From Spirodela intermedia (Eukaryota > Streptophyta > Magnoliopsida > Alismatales > Araceae), in assembly GCA_902729315.2 (NCBI GenBank), contig LR746264.1, positions 1,845,378-1,909,377 of the forward strand: a stretch of DNA of 64,000 nucleotides, read 5' to 3'. Both the position numbers and the translations under genes were made by a program. The notes beneath the pieces are model-generated. The model had not been told where the DNA came from. It did not search any database and was given only the letters and a program-made list of their open reading frames with translations. Of the stretch, positions 36,593 through 46,888 are shown piece after piece. Position 1 is the stretch's first letter. Each line of letters begins with the position of its first letter.

Positions 36593-37468
36593 ATGAAGTC
36601 CAAGGCAGTGTCTTTCGCAGAGGAGAAGGTGAAGAAGGCCCGCGCGGCCCCCGCTCATCCTCCCTACCTCGAGGTTGGTTTTCTCCGGGCCTTTCCATGG
36701 CGGCGCCGCCGTCAGCTCCGATGGCGGGAGGTTCTGATCTGGTGGCGGATTTGATATTTTCCTCTGTGGCAGATGGCGAGGGAGGCGATCCATGCGCTGA
36801 AGGAGCGAACTGGGTCCAGCCAGTACGCCATCTCCAAGTTCATCGAGGAGAAGCACAGGGGAAACCTCCCTTCCAACTTCAGAAAGCTCCTCCTCGTCCA
36901 GCTGAGGAGGTTCACCGCCGCCGGCAAGCTCACCAAGGTGAAGTACTCCTACAAGCTTCCCCCCTCCTCCGCCGCCGCAGCCGGCGACGCCGCTGCTTCA
37001 AAGCTGAAGGTGAAAGCTTCTGCTGCCGCTGCAAAACCGAAGGTGAAAGTTTCCGCCACCACTGCAAAGCCGAAGGTGAAAGTTTCCGCCTCCGCTGCAA
37101 AGCCGAAGGTGAAAGTTTCCGCTTCCGCTGCAAAGCCGAAGGGAAAAGCTTCCGCCGCCGCTGCAAAGCTCAAGGTGAAAGCTTCCGCCGCCACTTCAAA
37201 GCTCAAGGTGAAAGCTTCTGTCGCCGCTGCAAAGCCGAAGGTGGGTAGGCCCCCCGGCGTGAAGGTGAAGGCGGCGGCTGCTCCTGCCAGTAGATCGAAG
37301 GGCCGGCCGGCGAAGGTGGCGAGGACATCCGGTAAGGATTCTCCGGGGAAGAAGGTTCCGGCGACCTCCGCGCGGAGGGCATCATTGGCCAGCAAAAATG
37401 TCGCCAGCGGTAAGTCGCCGGCGAAGAAGGCTATTCCCGCGAAGCGGACCCGGGCGGGGAAGGCCTGA
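36593..37468 (+). CDS. linker histone H1
   Basis: Chromatin linker histone that binds nucleosomal linker DNA in the nucleus. Exons 36593-36673 and 36773-37468 (99-bp GT/AG intron, phase 0) give 258 residues. The winged-helix H15 globular domain covers about residues 21-90: HPPYLEMAREAIHALKERTG, SSQYAISKFIEEKH, LPSNFRKLLLVQLRR and GKLTKVKYSYKL, matching plant H1 residue by residue in pattern. The tail is Lys/Ala/Pro-rich. Residues 104-180 are seven copies of an 11-residue unit (KPKVKVSASAA type), followed by GRPPG and KGRPAK, AT-hook-like boxes, and SPGKK and SPAKK, S-P-x-K/R-type motifs that in other H1s are phosphorylated. The intron after the first 27 codons is the usual plant H1 position. 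Plant HMGA also has H15 plus AT hooks, but the long K/A/P repeat tail and domain wording fit H1 better. Confidence 0.93.
37001..37231 (+). repeat. 33-bp coding tandem repeat in the H1 tail (7 units)
   Basis: Seven consecutive in-frame 33-bp units encode K-[PL]-K-V-K-[AV]-S-A-x-[AST]-[AS], with one V-to-G change in unit 5. A truncated eighth unit leads into GRPPG. Units are close enough at the base level to indicate recent expansion by slippage or unequal exchange. Confidence 0.9.
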
Positions 37469-38053
37469 GAGGGGGTCAGATGGTGGTCTGTTCTTGGGGA
37501 TTTTGATGTAAATTGGACACCATGAAGGGGAAGTCTATACGTATCTTGAGGGAATTGTTAGTGGGCAAGCAATCCGTCGTTAGTGTTTCGTTCAAATCAT
37601 AATTTTTTATATATATCTATGGGTTCCACCCGCGTATGTCAATCCAGGTTAATAGTTTTTATATTATTTCTTTGTTTTTCGGTACATTTTCTTAGATCGT
37701 AGAAATCCGATCGCACCAATATGATTACCACATAAAATGAGATGTACTGATCTTGCCCATCTGTATTCCAAAAACATTTCTCGGCTGGTTACATTGCAAT
37801 TCGAATCAGTGGCAGGTTTCATGGGATCATATGGAAAAGATAAAATTTTGGTAATCTTCGGACTGAGTGATAATCTTAGTTTTGATCATCGAATCTTGGT
37901 ACATTAATGTGGAAGATGATCATCCAGAATACGATCCGGATTTACGTTTTCTCAATCGAGATCAATCAGAACATAATCAATCCTAGGGAACCGAGTGTGG
38001 TGATGAAAACCTGGAGCATGAGGAAGATCTCTCCATGGAAAATGGGATCTTCG
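37469..38053. other. intergenic region between convergent H1 and ALBA genes
   Basis: The 3' ends of H1 (+) and ALBA (-) are 585 bp apart. Both 3' UTRs must lie here. No separate gene is supported; a 76-codon plus frame (37907-38137) overlaps ALBA exon 5 antisense and shows no motif. Confidence 0.6.
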
Positions 38054-39537
38054 TCAGTCTTTGTAATCCTCCTCTCCCGCCGTCTTCGGCTGGTTGTTCT
38101 TCTGAATCAGACTGTTGAAGTTCTCGCTCTTGCCTAGCAGAATCTCAATCTGCACGACGAGCAAGGAGACTGGAATCACGGATGAACCAGGGAAGGAGGG
38201 GGAGGATTCTTCAGACCTTGGCCTTCTGGATGTGGCGCCCCCTGGTTTCGTCCTTCGCGTCCACTGTTGATGTCAGAATACCTGATCGGGGGAAGGCGAT
38301 GGCGATTAGTGAGGTGTTCTTGTCCGAGGAATGCGTGAGAAATGGTGCGATCGGCTGAAGCTTACTCTTCTCCGTGGCCAATCCCGTGTTCTTGAGGATC
38401 TCGGCGATTGTGACGACTGTGCCGATCGCTGGAATGAAAACCAACATGAAATTAGTTTAATCGTCGGAGACATCCGATTTCTCCGGAGGAAGTTAGAAAT
38501 CTATCAAAAGGGATCAACAGCCAGAAAAAGCTAGCAGGAGGATGAAATCATCCGGTTATCCAGAGAAGAGATGGCCCAAATTTTGAATGGTGAAGATGGC
38601 GGGAATCAGGGAGAGTCATTACCCATGCCAAGAGCAGAGAGCACGACCTCATTGTGCTGCTGCATGATCCTCTGCAGAATCAAACCTCGCCGCCATCAGC
38701 AAACAAGTAATCATAAATACATATCCAGGGATTTATCGTGGATTTTGAATTGGAAAGAAACAGAGAACTCTCCTAGAACTTGATCCAACCCAACAAAAAC
38801 CTTATCCCATCCTGCATTCGTGAATCAAGTCGGAGAACAAGGTCTCGCAGTCGAACACAAGAAACTTGAAATCGAGCAGAGAGGTGCTCTGCAGAATTAA
38901 AATCTCGAAGTCGTAGCGGTCAACAAACGTCCAGTCGTTAACACAGATCCAGATATCCCCCGAGGATTTTGAATTGGAAAGAAACAGAGACCTCTATTAG
39001 AACATAATCCGAACCAAACCAAAACCTAATCCCATCCCGCATTCGTTAATCAAGTCGGAGAACAAGGTCTAGCAATCGAACACAAGAGCCTCCGTAGAAA
39101 CTGGAAATGGAACAGAAAGGTGCTCTGCAGAATTAAAACCTCGTAATCTTAGAGATCAGCGAACATCCAATCATAAACACAGATCCAGAGATTTATCGTG
39201 GATTTTGAATTGGAAAGAAACAGAGAACTCTCTTGGAACTTAATCCAAACCAAACCAAAACCTAATCCCGTCCCGTATTTGTGAACCAAGTCGGAGAACA
39301 AGGTCTGGCAATTGAACGCAAGAACCTCCTTAGAAACTGGAAATCAAACAGAGAGATGGAGCCGTCTTACCTTGGCCAGGTTGACGTAGAAATAGAGAGG
39401 CCTCTTGCTGCTGGAGACCTGGATTCTGTTCTTCCTGCTTCGTGACACCGTCGCCGTCTCATCTTTCACGTTCGCCACCACCTTCGGCGACCCTTCCACC
39501 GCCTCTGCTACTGGAGCCACCTCTATGCTTTCCTCCC

Positions 39538-39541
<4 letters not shown>
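38054..39541 (-). CDS. short ALBA-family DNA/RNA-binding protein
   Basis: Five exons on the minus strand: 39541-39371, 38671-38623, 38428-38366, 38281-38217 and 38149-38054. All junctions are GT/AG and phases fit, giving 147 residues. The ALBA domain covers about 37-125: KNRIQVSSSKRPLYFYVNLAK, RIMQQHNEVVLSALGMA, IGTVVTIAEILKNTGLATEK, TSTVDAKDETRGRHIQKAK and IEILLGK. This matches plant short ALBA proteins (Arabidopsis At1g29250/At2g34160 type) along its whole length. Such proteins bind nucleic acids, including R-loops and RNA, in nucleus or cytoplasm. The acidic first 30 residues and the short tail ending EEDYKD look normal. The ATG at 39541 directly abuts a sense-strand (GA)n tract. Intron 1 (38672-39370) consists of a three-unit tandem repeat. 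The gene converges on H1. Confidence 0.93.
38671..39350 (-). repeat. three-unit tandem repeat filling ALBA intron 1, each with a splice-acceptor copy
   Basis: Units begin at the motif TCTGCAG (plus strand) at 38671, 38888 and 39124, giving periods of 217 and 236 bp. Each contains matching blocks such as 'ttttgaattggaaagaaaca', 'gtcggagaacaaggtct' and 'cgaacacaag'. The first motif is the genuine 3' splice site of exon 2 read on the minus strand (ATTCTGCAG|AGG). The other two give AATTCTGCAG|AGC, so acceptor-like sites are repeated within the intron. Confidence 0.85.
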
Positions 39542-39576
<35 letters not shown>

Positions 39577-39700
39577 CGCTCGTTATAAACTATCCGTTTA
39601 GATGGGTGGGGCCTATAAAAGGGGCTTGTGCCCCGGGAGATTAACGGTAAAGTGGACCCCACGTGTAAGGTAGTTAGCGTCAGGTCCTCGTGTGTGCCGG
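39542..39700 (-). promoter_or_regulatory. ALBA leader and core promoter candidates
   Basis: Immediately upstream of the start is a pure (GA)n tract on the sense strand (39541-39573). Further upstream is a TATA-like TTTATAA on the minus strand (near 39586) and a CACGTG core (39660-39665) about 120 bp from the ATG. A TATAAAAG on the plus strand (near 39615) points away from ALBA. Sites are read from sequence; use is unproven. Confidence 0.35.
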
Positions 39701-42300
39701 AAGGATGAGCGCCAAATTGCGGTCCTCCTTTTTCCCTGGTTTTGAAAATAATAATTTTACAAAAAATGGGAGAAAAAAATTATGTTGCTTATTGATAAAT
39801 ATATTTCATTTTTTTATTAGAAAAATAAAAAGATAATGCGTGTAGTTATTATGGTTAATTTATAAATCATGAATAATTTTATTTTAATAAAATAAATTAA
39901 ATCTCATTGATAGTAATACTTGCTCATAAATAATGTAAACTAGTTTTTTAAATGATAAAATATCATTTTTAGAAAATTATCTGGGACATTTTTCATTTTT
40001 ATTGTTGATTGTATAAAAAAATATGATATCTAGAAGGAAACCCTCATACCCCTTGGCCCATGATATTTTTTGGGCTATGCCCTCAAAAATCATCCCCAAA
40101 AATGGTTGGACTGTTCAACCCAAATCCATATTTATCTAAAACTTTAAATCTCTATTCAAGAGAAACCTATGGTCATTTTATTATGCTTATTTAAAATAAA
40201 TTGAAAGAGAAAAATATTATTCAACTCAATAAACTTTATAGTAACTATTTTAGACAATTTATGGTACTTTGAGTTTGTCACAAATTTGACCTAACATCAA
40301 CCTTTTCTTAGTAGACTCTCCAAAATACATATAAAAGGACTGTCCATTTAGCAACATGAACATACCCATAGATACATAAAATATTACTCTATGAATAAAG
40401 TGTCAAGATAATCATATTGAAATGATGCAGCATTTAACATAACTATTATTTTTCCATGGACAATATCAAAAGGACAAATATTGCTTTATTGAAGATCAAC
40501 TTTATACATATAAGTTCAAAGATTTTTTTTTTTTTGATGCCTTCAAATTTGCTAATGTATTAGAAACTTCATTACTTTTACTTGATTCTTAGTTGTTTGT
40601 TGTCATGTTTTCTCATTTTAAATTATTTTTTTCTATTTTTACATTTTTTCTAATTTTTTAGTCTTCTTCAAACAATGTGTTTGTTTGAGTCATCAACAAT
40701 AACTTTTCCTGGTAGGAAATCACATACTAATGTAGATGCTTGTTAAGATCCATAAGGTTCAAATGAGCGGACCAAATCTTTCTTTTCAACACAACTATAA
40801 AGCTTGGATCAAGAATTATATCTATGGTTTATAATGTAGAACATGTCAATTTTCTATATCATTTGTTATGTTTTTTTTAAAAGTTGAGAGAAGCATACAT
40901 TAGCTTCAACTAAGAAAATCTTAACTAGTAATAGCTTGTATTTGGGGGTGGTGCTTATAAACATGATTTAGATGGTTTGTCAAAAGGCTTCCATATAATA
41001 TTCTTTAGCTATTTATGCTATTAGAATAGAGTCCAAAATTCTTAATAAGAAAAAAAATCATTTTAAACTTCCCAAATATGCATTAAAAAATAAAACGAAA
41101 ATTATAAATTCCAATATATTACATAGAGGAAATAGCCTAACTCAAAGGGCATGAAGCAATAGGGCTAGCTAGAAGGTCAAGGAGTGGGAATAGGCAGAAG
41201 TGATATGTTTTATGATTTAACCATTACATAGACTGAAAGCAACGTATACTAAACGTCTATGCATCTCGAAAAAATTCACAAAGTTTCTTATAATCTACTA
41301 TAAATAGAACATTCCAAACATCCCAATGAGCCTAGACAAGTGAAGCCTTCAATAAAGGAAAGTATATCAATAACTTAGTAAGCATCCAAAAATCTTAGAG
41401 ATTAACATGAGTTAATGTTGAAGTAGTTCAAGAGGTGACTTTGTAGGACATGAAATATCTGTATTCTTAGAAAGTCCCAAATTTAAAAATCATTAAGCCT
41501 TTATATTGTATTGATGGGAGACGTCTATTATGAAAAGGGTTGGTCTCAAGTGGGCCAAGGTATGAACCACAAGGGAGGGTAAGAGTAAACTATTCCATGG
41601 TTTAATCATGGTGCATGATGAAAAATAGTGCATGATGGGTACACAATGAAAAATAGTTTAATCATAGTTCAGAATAAAAAAATCATATGTTGACACCAAG
41701 ATTCATAGTGGCCTAGTTTAACCTAAAAACTGCCTTGCTTCTTTAGCATTCTCTTCACAGCTCTTTAGGTAACTATAACTTGTTACACGTTAGCATCATT
41801 CAAGTGTTAACTAAACTCCTATTTTAAGCCAAAAATGATCATCCTAATACAAGCTACGTTGTGAAGAACTTGCAAAATTTCCATAATATTGGAAGACAAA
41901 GGCAATGTGCATGAAAAGGCTCACTTGAAGCTTGAAAAATCACCTAAGCACATGTGAATTCAAAGAAGGTGGGCTTTTAGGCTTTGAATGTTTACATTGT
42001 TTGAAGCCTTTTCATCACTTATATTATGTGACTTTCTGTAGCTTAAGGTTGACACCTTTGTATTGGAAAACAAAATCTCTACAAATGAGACTACAACTAA
42101 TTTTTTAGACTTTTTGGGTTTTCAATTTTAGTAATAAAACCACTAAGACTTCTTTGGTCCTCTATCCCTATGGATGTTACGTATTGACAGTTAAGTTGGT
42201 TTTCTATGATATGGCTGTTGACCGTTATGATATGGTAGATGTTTAGGTTTTCTTCACATATAATACCTTATTTTTGGCACTTATCATATTTTTGGAAAAT
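39701..42300. other. AT-rich intergenic region
   Basis: No exon, RNA gene or transposon domain recognised. Several poly-A/T tracts; short frames only. Confidence 0.55.
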
Positions 42301-43360
42301 AGAACTTTCATTTATTGCCAAAACATTATACGAAAAAAAATAAATTATGAACTCTAGCATGCATGGACATAATCTTCTTTGGTTATATTGCTGTTGGTTC
42401 TCACTTTCCCTCCCTACAAGAAGCTCTGTCTTCTCTCCTCTCCTCTCCTTTCCAGCTCCCCTTTCTCCATCAGCTTGGCGATGAAGTTTGGAATCACAAT
42501 TTCGCGTGAGGGGCCCCCCTCCTCCCACGAGTGGAAGAGGTTCTCCCCAACCCTCGCCCTCTCCCATCCTCTTTCGCAAAGTGGGAGGAAAAGGGAGATC
42601 CTTCGCTCGGAGAATAATACCAAACACAAAGGTATCTGTTCCATTCAGACCCAGCAGTTTTCAGAGACTGCTTTCATCGAGGGGTTGATCTTCCATGAAC
42701 CGTCTGATCTAGATCCGACGGCTTCCATGGTGGGTAACATCCCGAAAGAGAGCAACAACCCGCCCAAGTACCCACTGATGAGAGCTTTGTGCTTTTGAAA
42801 TAAAGAAGAAAGAGGAGGAAAAGGGGTTGAGCTATGATGTTGACTGACATCTGATGCTTAAGCTGGGTTATCCTGTTTAGAGTCTTGGGGAGCTCTCATA
42901 TTTTATCCTCCATTAGAAAGAAGAGAGGGGGGGGGGGGCGTTTGGTGTTCTTTGGTGGGTTGATGGGAGAGTTTCTGAAAGACTCAAAACTATATTGTTT
43001 GCGATTAATGCAGTCTTGGTGCGGGCTTAAATCCCCATAGTGTGAAGCGCATCTGTGCGCTGGGAGACCTCGATATAGACTCTCTGCACGTCGCCTGGAG
43101 CAGGAAAGAAACTCCTGCCTTGGTACGTAGCTCACTCCCCATCTCCCCGCAGCATCCCTCTTCCTCTTATTCTTTCCTTTTCTGGTCTTCCTCCCCCTCT
43201 TCTCTGAGTCCTCGCAGACTCATATCTCTCTCTCTCTCGCGCGCGAGCGCGTTCGTCTGGTTCGGAGCTGCGAGGGATGTTGTCTGGTTCGAAACCATGA
43301 GAACAGAAGAACCGGTGTGGTTTTCGGACCAGGCTTCATTCCTCACTGCCGTAGAAACAG

Positions 43361-43410
<50 letters not shown>

Positions 43411-43735
43411 CTCCCTCGCTCTCTCTCTGTCCCTCCGTCGGGTTCCTCTGGTCTGGTGCTGCGAGCGATGTTGTCTGGTTTGAAACCATGAAAGAGGAAG
43501 AAGACGGAGTGGTTTTCGAACCCATTCCTCACTGTCGTACAAAAAACTCTCTCTCTCCCTCTCTCTCTACGGATGCAGCCTCCATCGCCGCCCGGAGAAA
43601 TGATGGAACCATGAGCTTCATCCTCTTCAGGTACTTCTTCCTACTTCAATTATTTCCATGGACACGCCGACCGCCACTTCCTCACGGAAATCAAACCTCA
43701 TGGCATGAGAAAAAGCTAACGTAGGAAAATAATAC
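42301..43735. other. GC/CT-rich region with open frames, no gene recognised
   Basis: Frames on both strands stay open for up to 149 codons (plus 42379-42798, with an internal ATG at 42481; plus 43042-43491; minus 42268-42627). They overlap in different frames and consist partly of CT repeat translation. A 14-base poly-G tract lies near 42925, a (CT)n-(GC)n run at 43225-43250 and a long (CT)n at about 43363-43407. No known domain. A short unrecognised gene is possible around 42481-42798 but is not supported. Confidence 0.35.
43251..43550. repeat. 191-bp-offset tandem duplication separated by (CT)n
   Basis: A block at 43251-43362 containing 'gatgttgtctggtt', 'gaaaccatga' and 'cattcctcactg' recurs at 43442-43550 in the same order with scattered changes. 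A (CT)n tract follows each copy. The offset (191) is not a multiple of three, so it does not preserve a reading frame. Confidence 0.8.
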
Positions 43736-45600
43736 TTTAACTGTCCTGAAAATTATGCTTCTTCATTTGCTCCTGACTTTGGGTTGTGATAAGCATTTCG
43801 CTCGATTAGCTTTCAATTCATCTTTACTTTTCCAAGTCCATTTGTTGTGGTAATCGTGGGCCTTTTGTTATCTAGCGTTTTTTCCTGGGTTCTTTCTCCT
43901 CTCTGTAGACTCCCACGTGAGTGGAAGTTCTTGGTGGCAATGCCCATGAGAAATGACGTAAATGGTGACCCAGATGGGAGTCTCTGAGTGCCATAATGAG
44001 ATAGGATAGATAAACTAACTGAAAATTGTCAACTGAAGATGTCCATGGGGAATCGCGAGAGAGAGAGAGAGTGAGTAGATGTTGCACGGAATTCTGCCCA
44101 AGAGCCATCATAACTATAGAGACCAAGGAATCCACCAAGATCCTTCTTTTCAACAAAAGGGTGAAACATTTTATCCTGATTCCTAAGCCAATCTATCCAT
44201 TGGTAAAGAAATTCACCTATTTTCAATAATTTCTATCACATTCCTCTCCGTTTTCTTCTTTCAACATACAAATCAAGCCACTTAGGAAGATAATATGGTT
44301 TCAGTTTAGGCTAAAGGGCATCGAATCAATCCATGGGCTATGACCACTTTTTTGGCATAATTAGAACAGTGTAACCATGCCAATAAGTTTGTGTTTAAGT
44401 GCACAACAGCTCAAATATTTGATGGGTTGGGCGAAATGGAGTTACTACTGTCCTTTTGTCTGTTATACCTAGAAAATGCCTAAAATATACCAATATAAAT
44501 CATATTATATATTTATCAATTAGTCTGTCATATGTCAGAATTATAGAATCGTCCACAGTTCATGTTGGAACTTTTTAGGCATGAGATGCTCCCTCATGCT
44601 CTTTGTGAAGATACTCCAATAGTTCACTCTTTGAAGTTGATTAGGAAACTGTTGTTATACTAATTTCATGTGAAATAGCAACCTAAGGAACTTCTATTGA
44701 CTTTATGATTTTAATATTTTGTCAATTTGATTAAGATTTGGACTCAACATGCCTAGGTTTTCCACACAACCTTCTTGTCTTCTACTTTCATTTAATTGAT
44801 GTCAGTTTCTTCACTACATTTAGATGCTCTGACTTTCCCAATTTGGTTGAAATTGAACCATTTAAATATTTAACCTTTTGTTACCCTGACATTTAAATTG
44901 CATAATTTTTGCTTCATCAGTGTAGCTTATTTTATGAACCTAAGTAACAAAAATCATATGATTTGGCTGAATTCCCAAGGTGGAGCTTCCTTTCTCTCAT
45001 TTAAAATCTTGAATGAGTATTTTTTTATTTAATGATATTTATTTAAATGAACTACTTAATACTAGAGTCTAACGTTCGTTCCCTTCTAAATATTTAACCT
45101 TTTGTTACCCTGGCATTTAAATTGCGTAATTTTTCCTTTACTAGTATAGCTTATTTTATGAATCTAAGTAACAAAAATTATATGGTTTGCTGAATTCCCA
45201 AGGTGGAGCTTCCTTTCTCTCATTAAAAATCTTGAAGGAGTGAAAATCAATTTATTTAAATGATATTCATTATCCCTTGCTCTAAATGTGGGACGACAAA
45301 ATTTCATCTGCTTACTTTAGTGACCCTTGGTTACAAAGACAAATTGAGAAAGTCTATGAATTGTGGCTGTTGAACGCCAAGAATCCATTTCTTTGAATAA
45401 ATCGTCTCTTGCATCTACAATAGTTTTATTAAATTTTGCAAGGAAATAACACCAAAATTTTAACCCCGTTTTCTTAATTTGGGTAGCTATCTATTTTAAT
45501 GGATATCTAACTTTGCATGATATTGCAAGGAAATATTGCATGCGGGTTTACACAAATATTATTAATTTCATAAATAATATATTAATAGAATTTCTCTGGG
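43736..45600. other. AT-rich intergenic region
   Basis: No gene recognised. A short GA tract lies at about 44055-44069. The main feature is a tandem duplication at 44863-45275, listed separately. Confidence 0.5.
44863..45275. repeat. 224-bp-offset tandem duplication
   Basis: 'taaatatttaaccttttgtt' occurs at 44863 and again at 45087. It is followed in both by matching blocks 'tagcttattttatgaa', 'aagtaacaaaaat' and 'gaattcccaaggtggagctt'. Roughly 190 bases are shared with modest divergence. Non-coding. Confidence 0.85.
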
Positions 45601-45814
45601 CTTTCAATGACATTAAGATTGTCAATTTTATTCCATCGATTTCACAGTAATAAAGCTTTTATTTTTTTACTTGATCACATGCATCTCTGGATCCGACACG
45701 AAGTGACCAGAAGTCTCCCTTACACGCGTCCATCAGCGTGTCTCTCCCTCCCTCCCCCATGCATACTCGTTAATCTCTGCAACCGACGGCAGAACAGTAG
45801 AGAGAGAGAGAGAG

Positions 45815-45853
45815 ATGGCATCGAGATGGCATCTTCTTCCCCCATCTCCATGA
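45815..45853 (+). other. overlapping upstream ORF of the proline-rich gene
   Basis: The first ATG after the (GA)n tract opens a 12-codon frame ending TGA at 45851-45853. It is in a different frame from, and overlaps, the main start at 45826. Ribosomes starting here would bypass the main ATG, so it could lower translation if this gene is real. Confidence 0.4.
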
Positions 45854-46311
45854 ATACACTCAGGAGAAGCTGCTTGAAGTCAAGCTCCAGAAGGATTTCT
45901 CCCCCGTTCCACAGTCGATCATGCCCAGACACAGTCAACTTCGTTGTCCTTCCAGCTCTCCTCTCCTTCAAAAGTTGCACCGGCGTCATCTCTGGCGGCC
46001 CCGCCGCAACCCAGCCGCCGGATCCGTATTTTCCCTCCGAGGTCCCGGGGATCGACACCCCGCCGGAGTTCGAGCCCCCGCCGGGGATCGAGCAGCCGAC
46101 CTGGCCGGACTTCCCGGAACCGGTGACGCCGCCGCCTCCCTGGCCGGAGATTCCGGTGGCGCCGCCGCCGGATGTGATCCCTCCTGAGGTCACCCCACCA
46201 CACGTCCCCCACCCGGAGGTCCCCGACCCACATGCGCCCCCGCGACCGCCATCGGCCGGCGGAGGTACCGCTGCCGGCGATGCCCGCCGCCGCCTTCGCC
46301 GCGCAGAGTAG
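45826..46311 (+). CDS. proline-rich protein of unknown function
   Basis: An intronless frame of 161 residues in a GC-rich island. Residues 1-36 are Ser/Arg-rich (MASSSPISMNTLRRSCLKSS) and resemble an organelle transit peptide more than a secretory signal. A hydrophobic stretch VNFVVLPALLSF follows. From about residue 57 to 142 the protein is dominated by Pro with Glu/Asp, in repeats such as PPEFEPPPGIE, PEPVTPPPPWPE and PPEVTPPHVPHPEVPDP, ending in an Arg-rich tail. I recognise no named family. The frame remains open upstream to 45607, but that part is AT-rich and looks like leader. A (GA)n tract (about 45799-45814) precedes the start region. It could be a small hydroxyproline-rich-like or lineage-specific gene; a chance GC-rich open frame is not excluded. 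Confidence 0.5.
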   Translation: MASSSPISMNTLRRSCLKSSSRRISPPFHSRSCPDTVNFVVLPALLSFKSCTGVISGGPAATQPPDPYFPSEVPGIDTPPEFEPPPGIEQPTWPDFPEPVTPPPPWPEIPVAPPPDVIPPEVTPPHVPHPEVPDPHAPPRPPSAGGGTAAGDARRRLRRAE

Positions 46312-46666
46312 CTTGCTTGTCCACTGTAATGCATGTAATCTTTCTTTCCTTATACGGGTGGGAACTTCTCCAAGAATCATGGAGCTGGTAGAACATCAAC
46401 GTTTATAGATGTAATGAATATTTCGATTATCAGGAATCATTTATCTTTATTTATCTTTTGAGTTTTGTACGTATAATTGACGATATAATTTCTTGATAAA
46501 ATATTTCAGAAAACTAGTAAATAATATCCATTAGGGGATATATTCAAGTGCTCTTAAAAAGACTAATGTTCTGTAATCAGAGCAGAACAAAACAGAAGTC
46601 ATCAACATGCCACCTTAGTACCACCTCGATCTTCAATACCCAAGAACCCTCGAAATGAGAGGTTAG

Positions 46667-46728
<62 letters not shown>

Positions 46729-46888
46729 ATTGTCAGGCATTTATTTACAAACCAAGTCAAAACGAAGCCTATTCCTCCTGCTCACATCAAAAACAGGATG
46801 ATCATCATCAGTGGCCTCTCAGAAGCTGGATAAACACAAGAGCATGAGTGGAAGCCATGGGGAGGGAGCCAGCACTTCACCATTGACT
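46312..46888. other. intergenic region between proline-rich gene and INDH 3' ends, with (GA)n
   Basis: Convergent 3' ends flank this stretch. It contains a pure 55-base (GA)n microsatellite at 46669-46723, the longest simple repeat in the window. Nothing else recognised. Confidence 0.7.

Noticed and set aside
36949-37395. 148-codon minus-strand frame opposite the histone H1 tail
   Set aside because: Antisense shadow of the Lys/Ala repeat; the sense strand has the intact H1 protein.
36773-37468. HMGA protein instead of histone H1
   Set aside because: HMGA has a short tail of GRGRPPK hooks; here a long K/A/P repeat tail and an H1-type globular domain dominate.
42481-42798. Frame starting MKFG, suggestive of an SPX-domain protein
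   Set aside because: Only the first four residues match; the conserved SPX helices do not follow.
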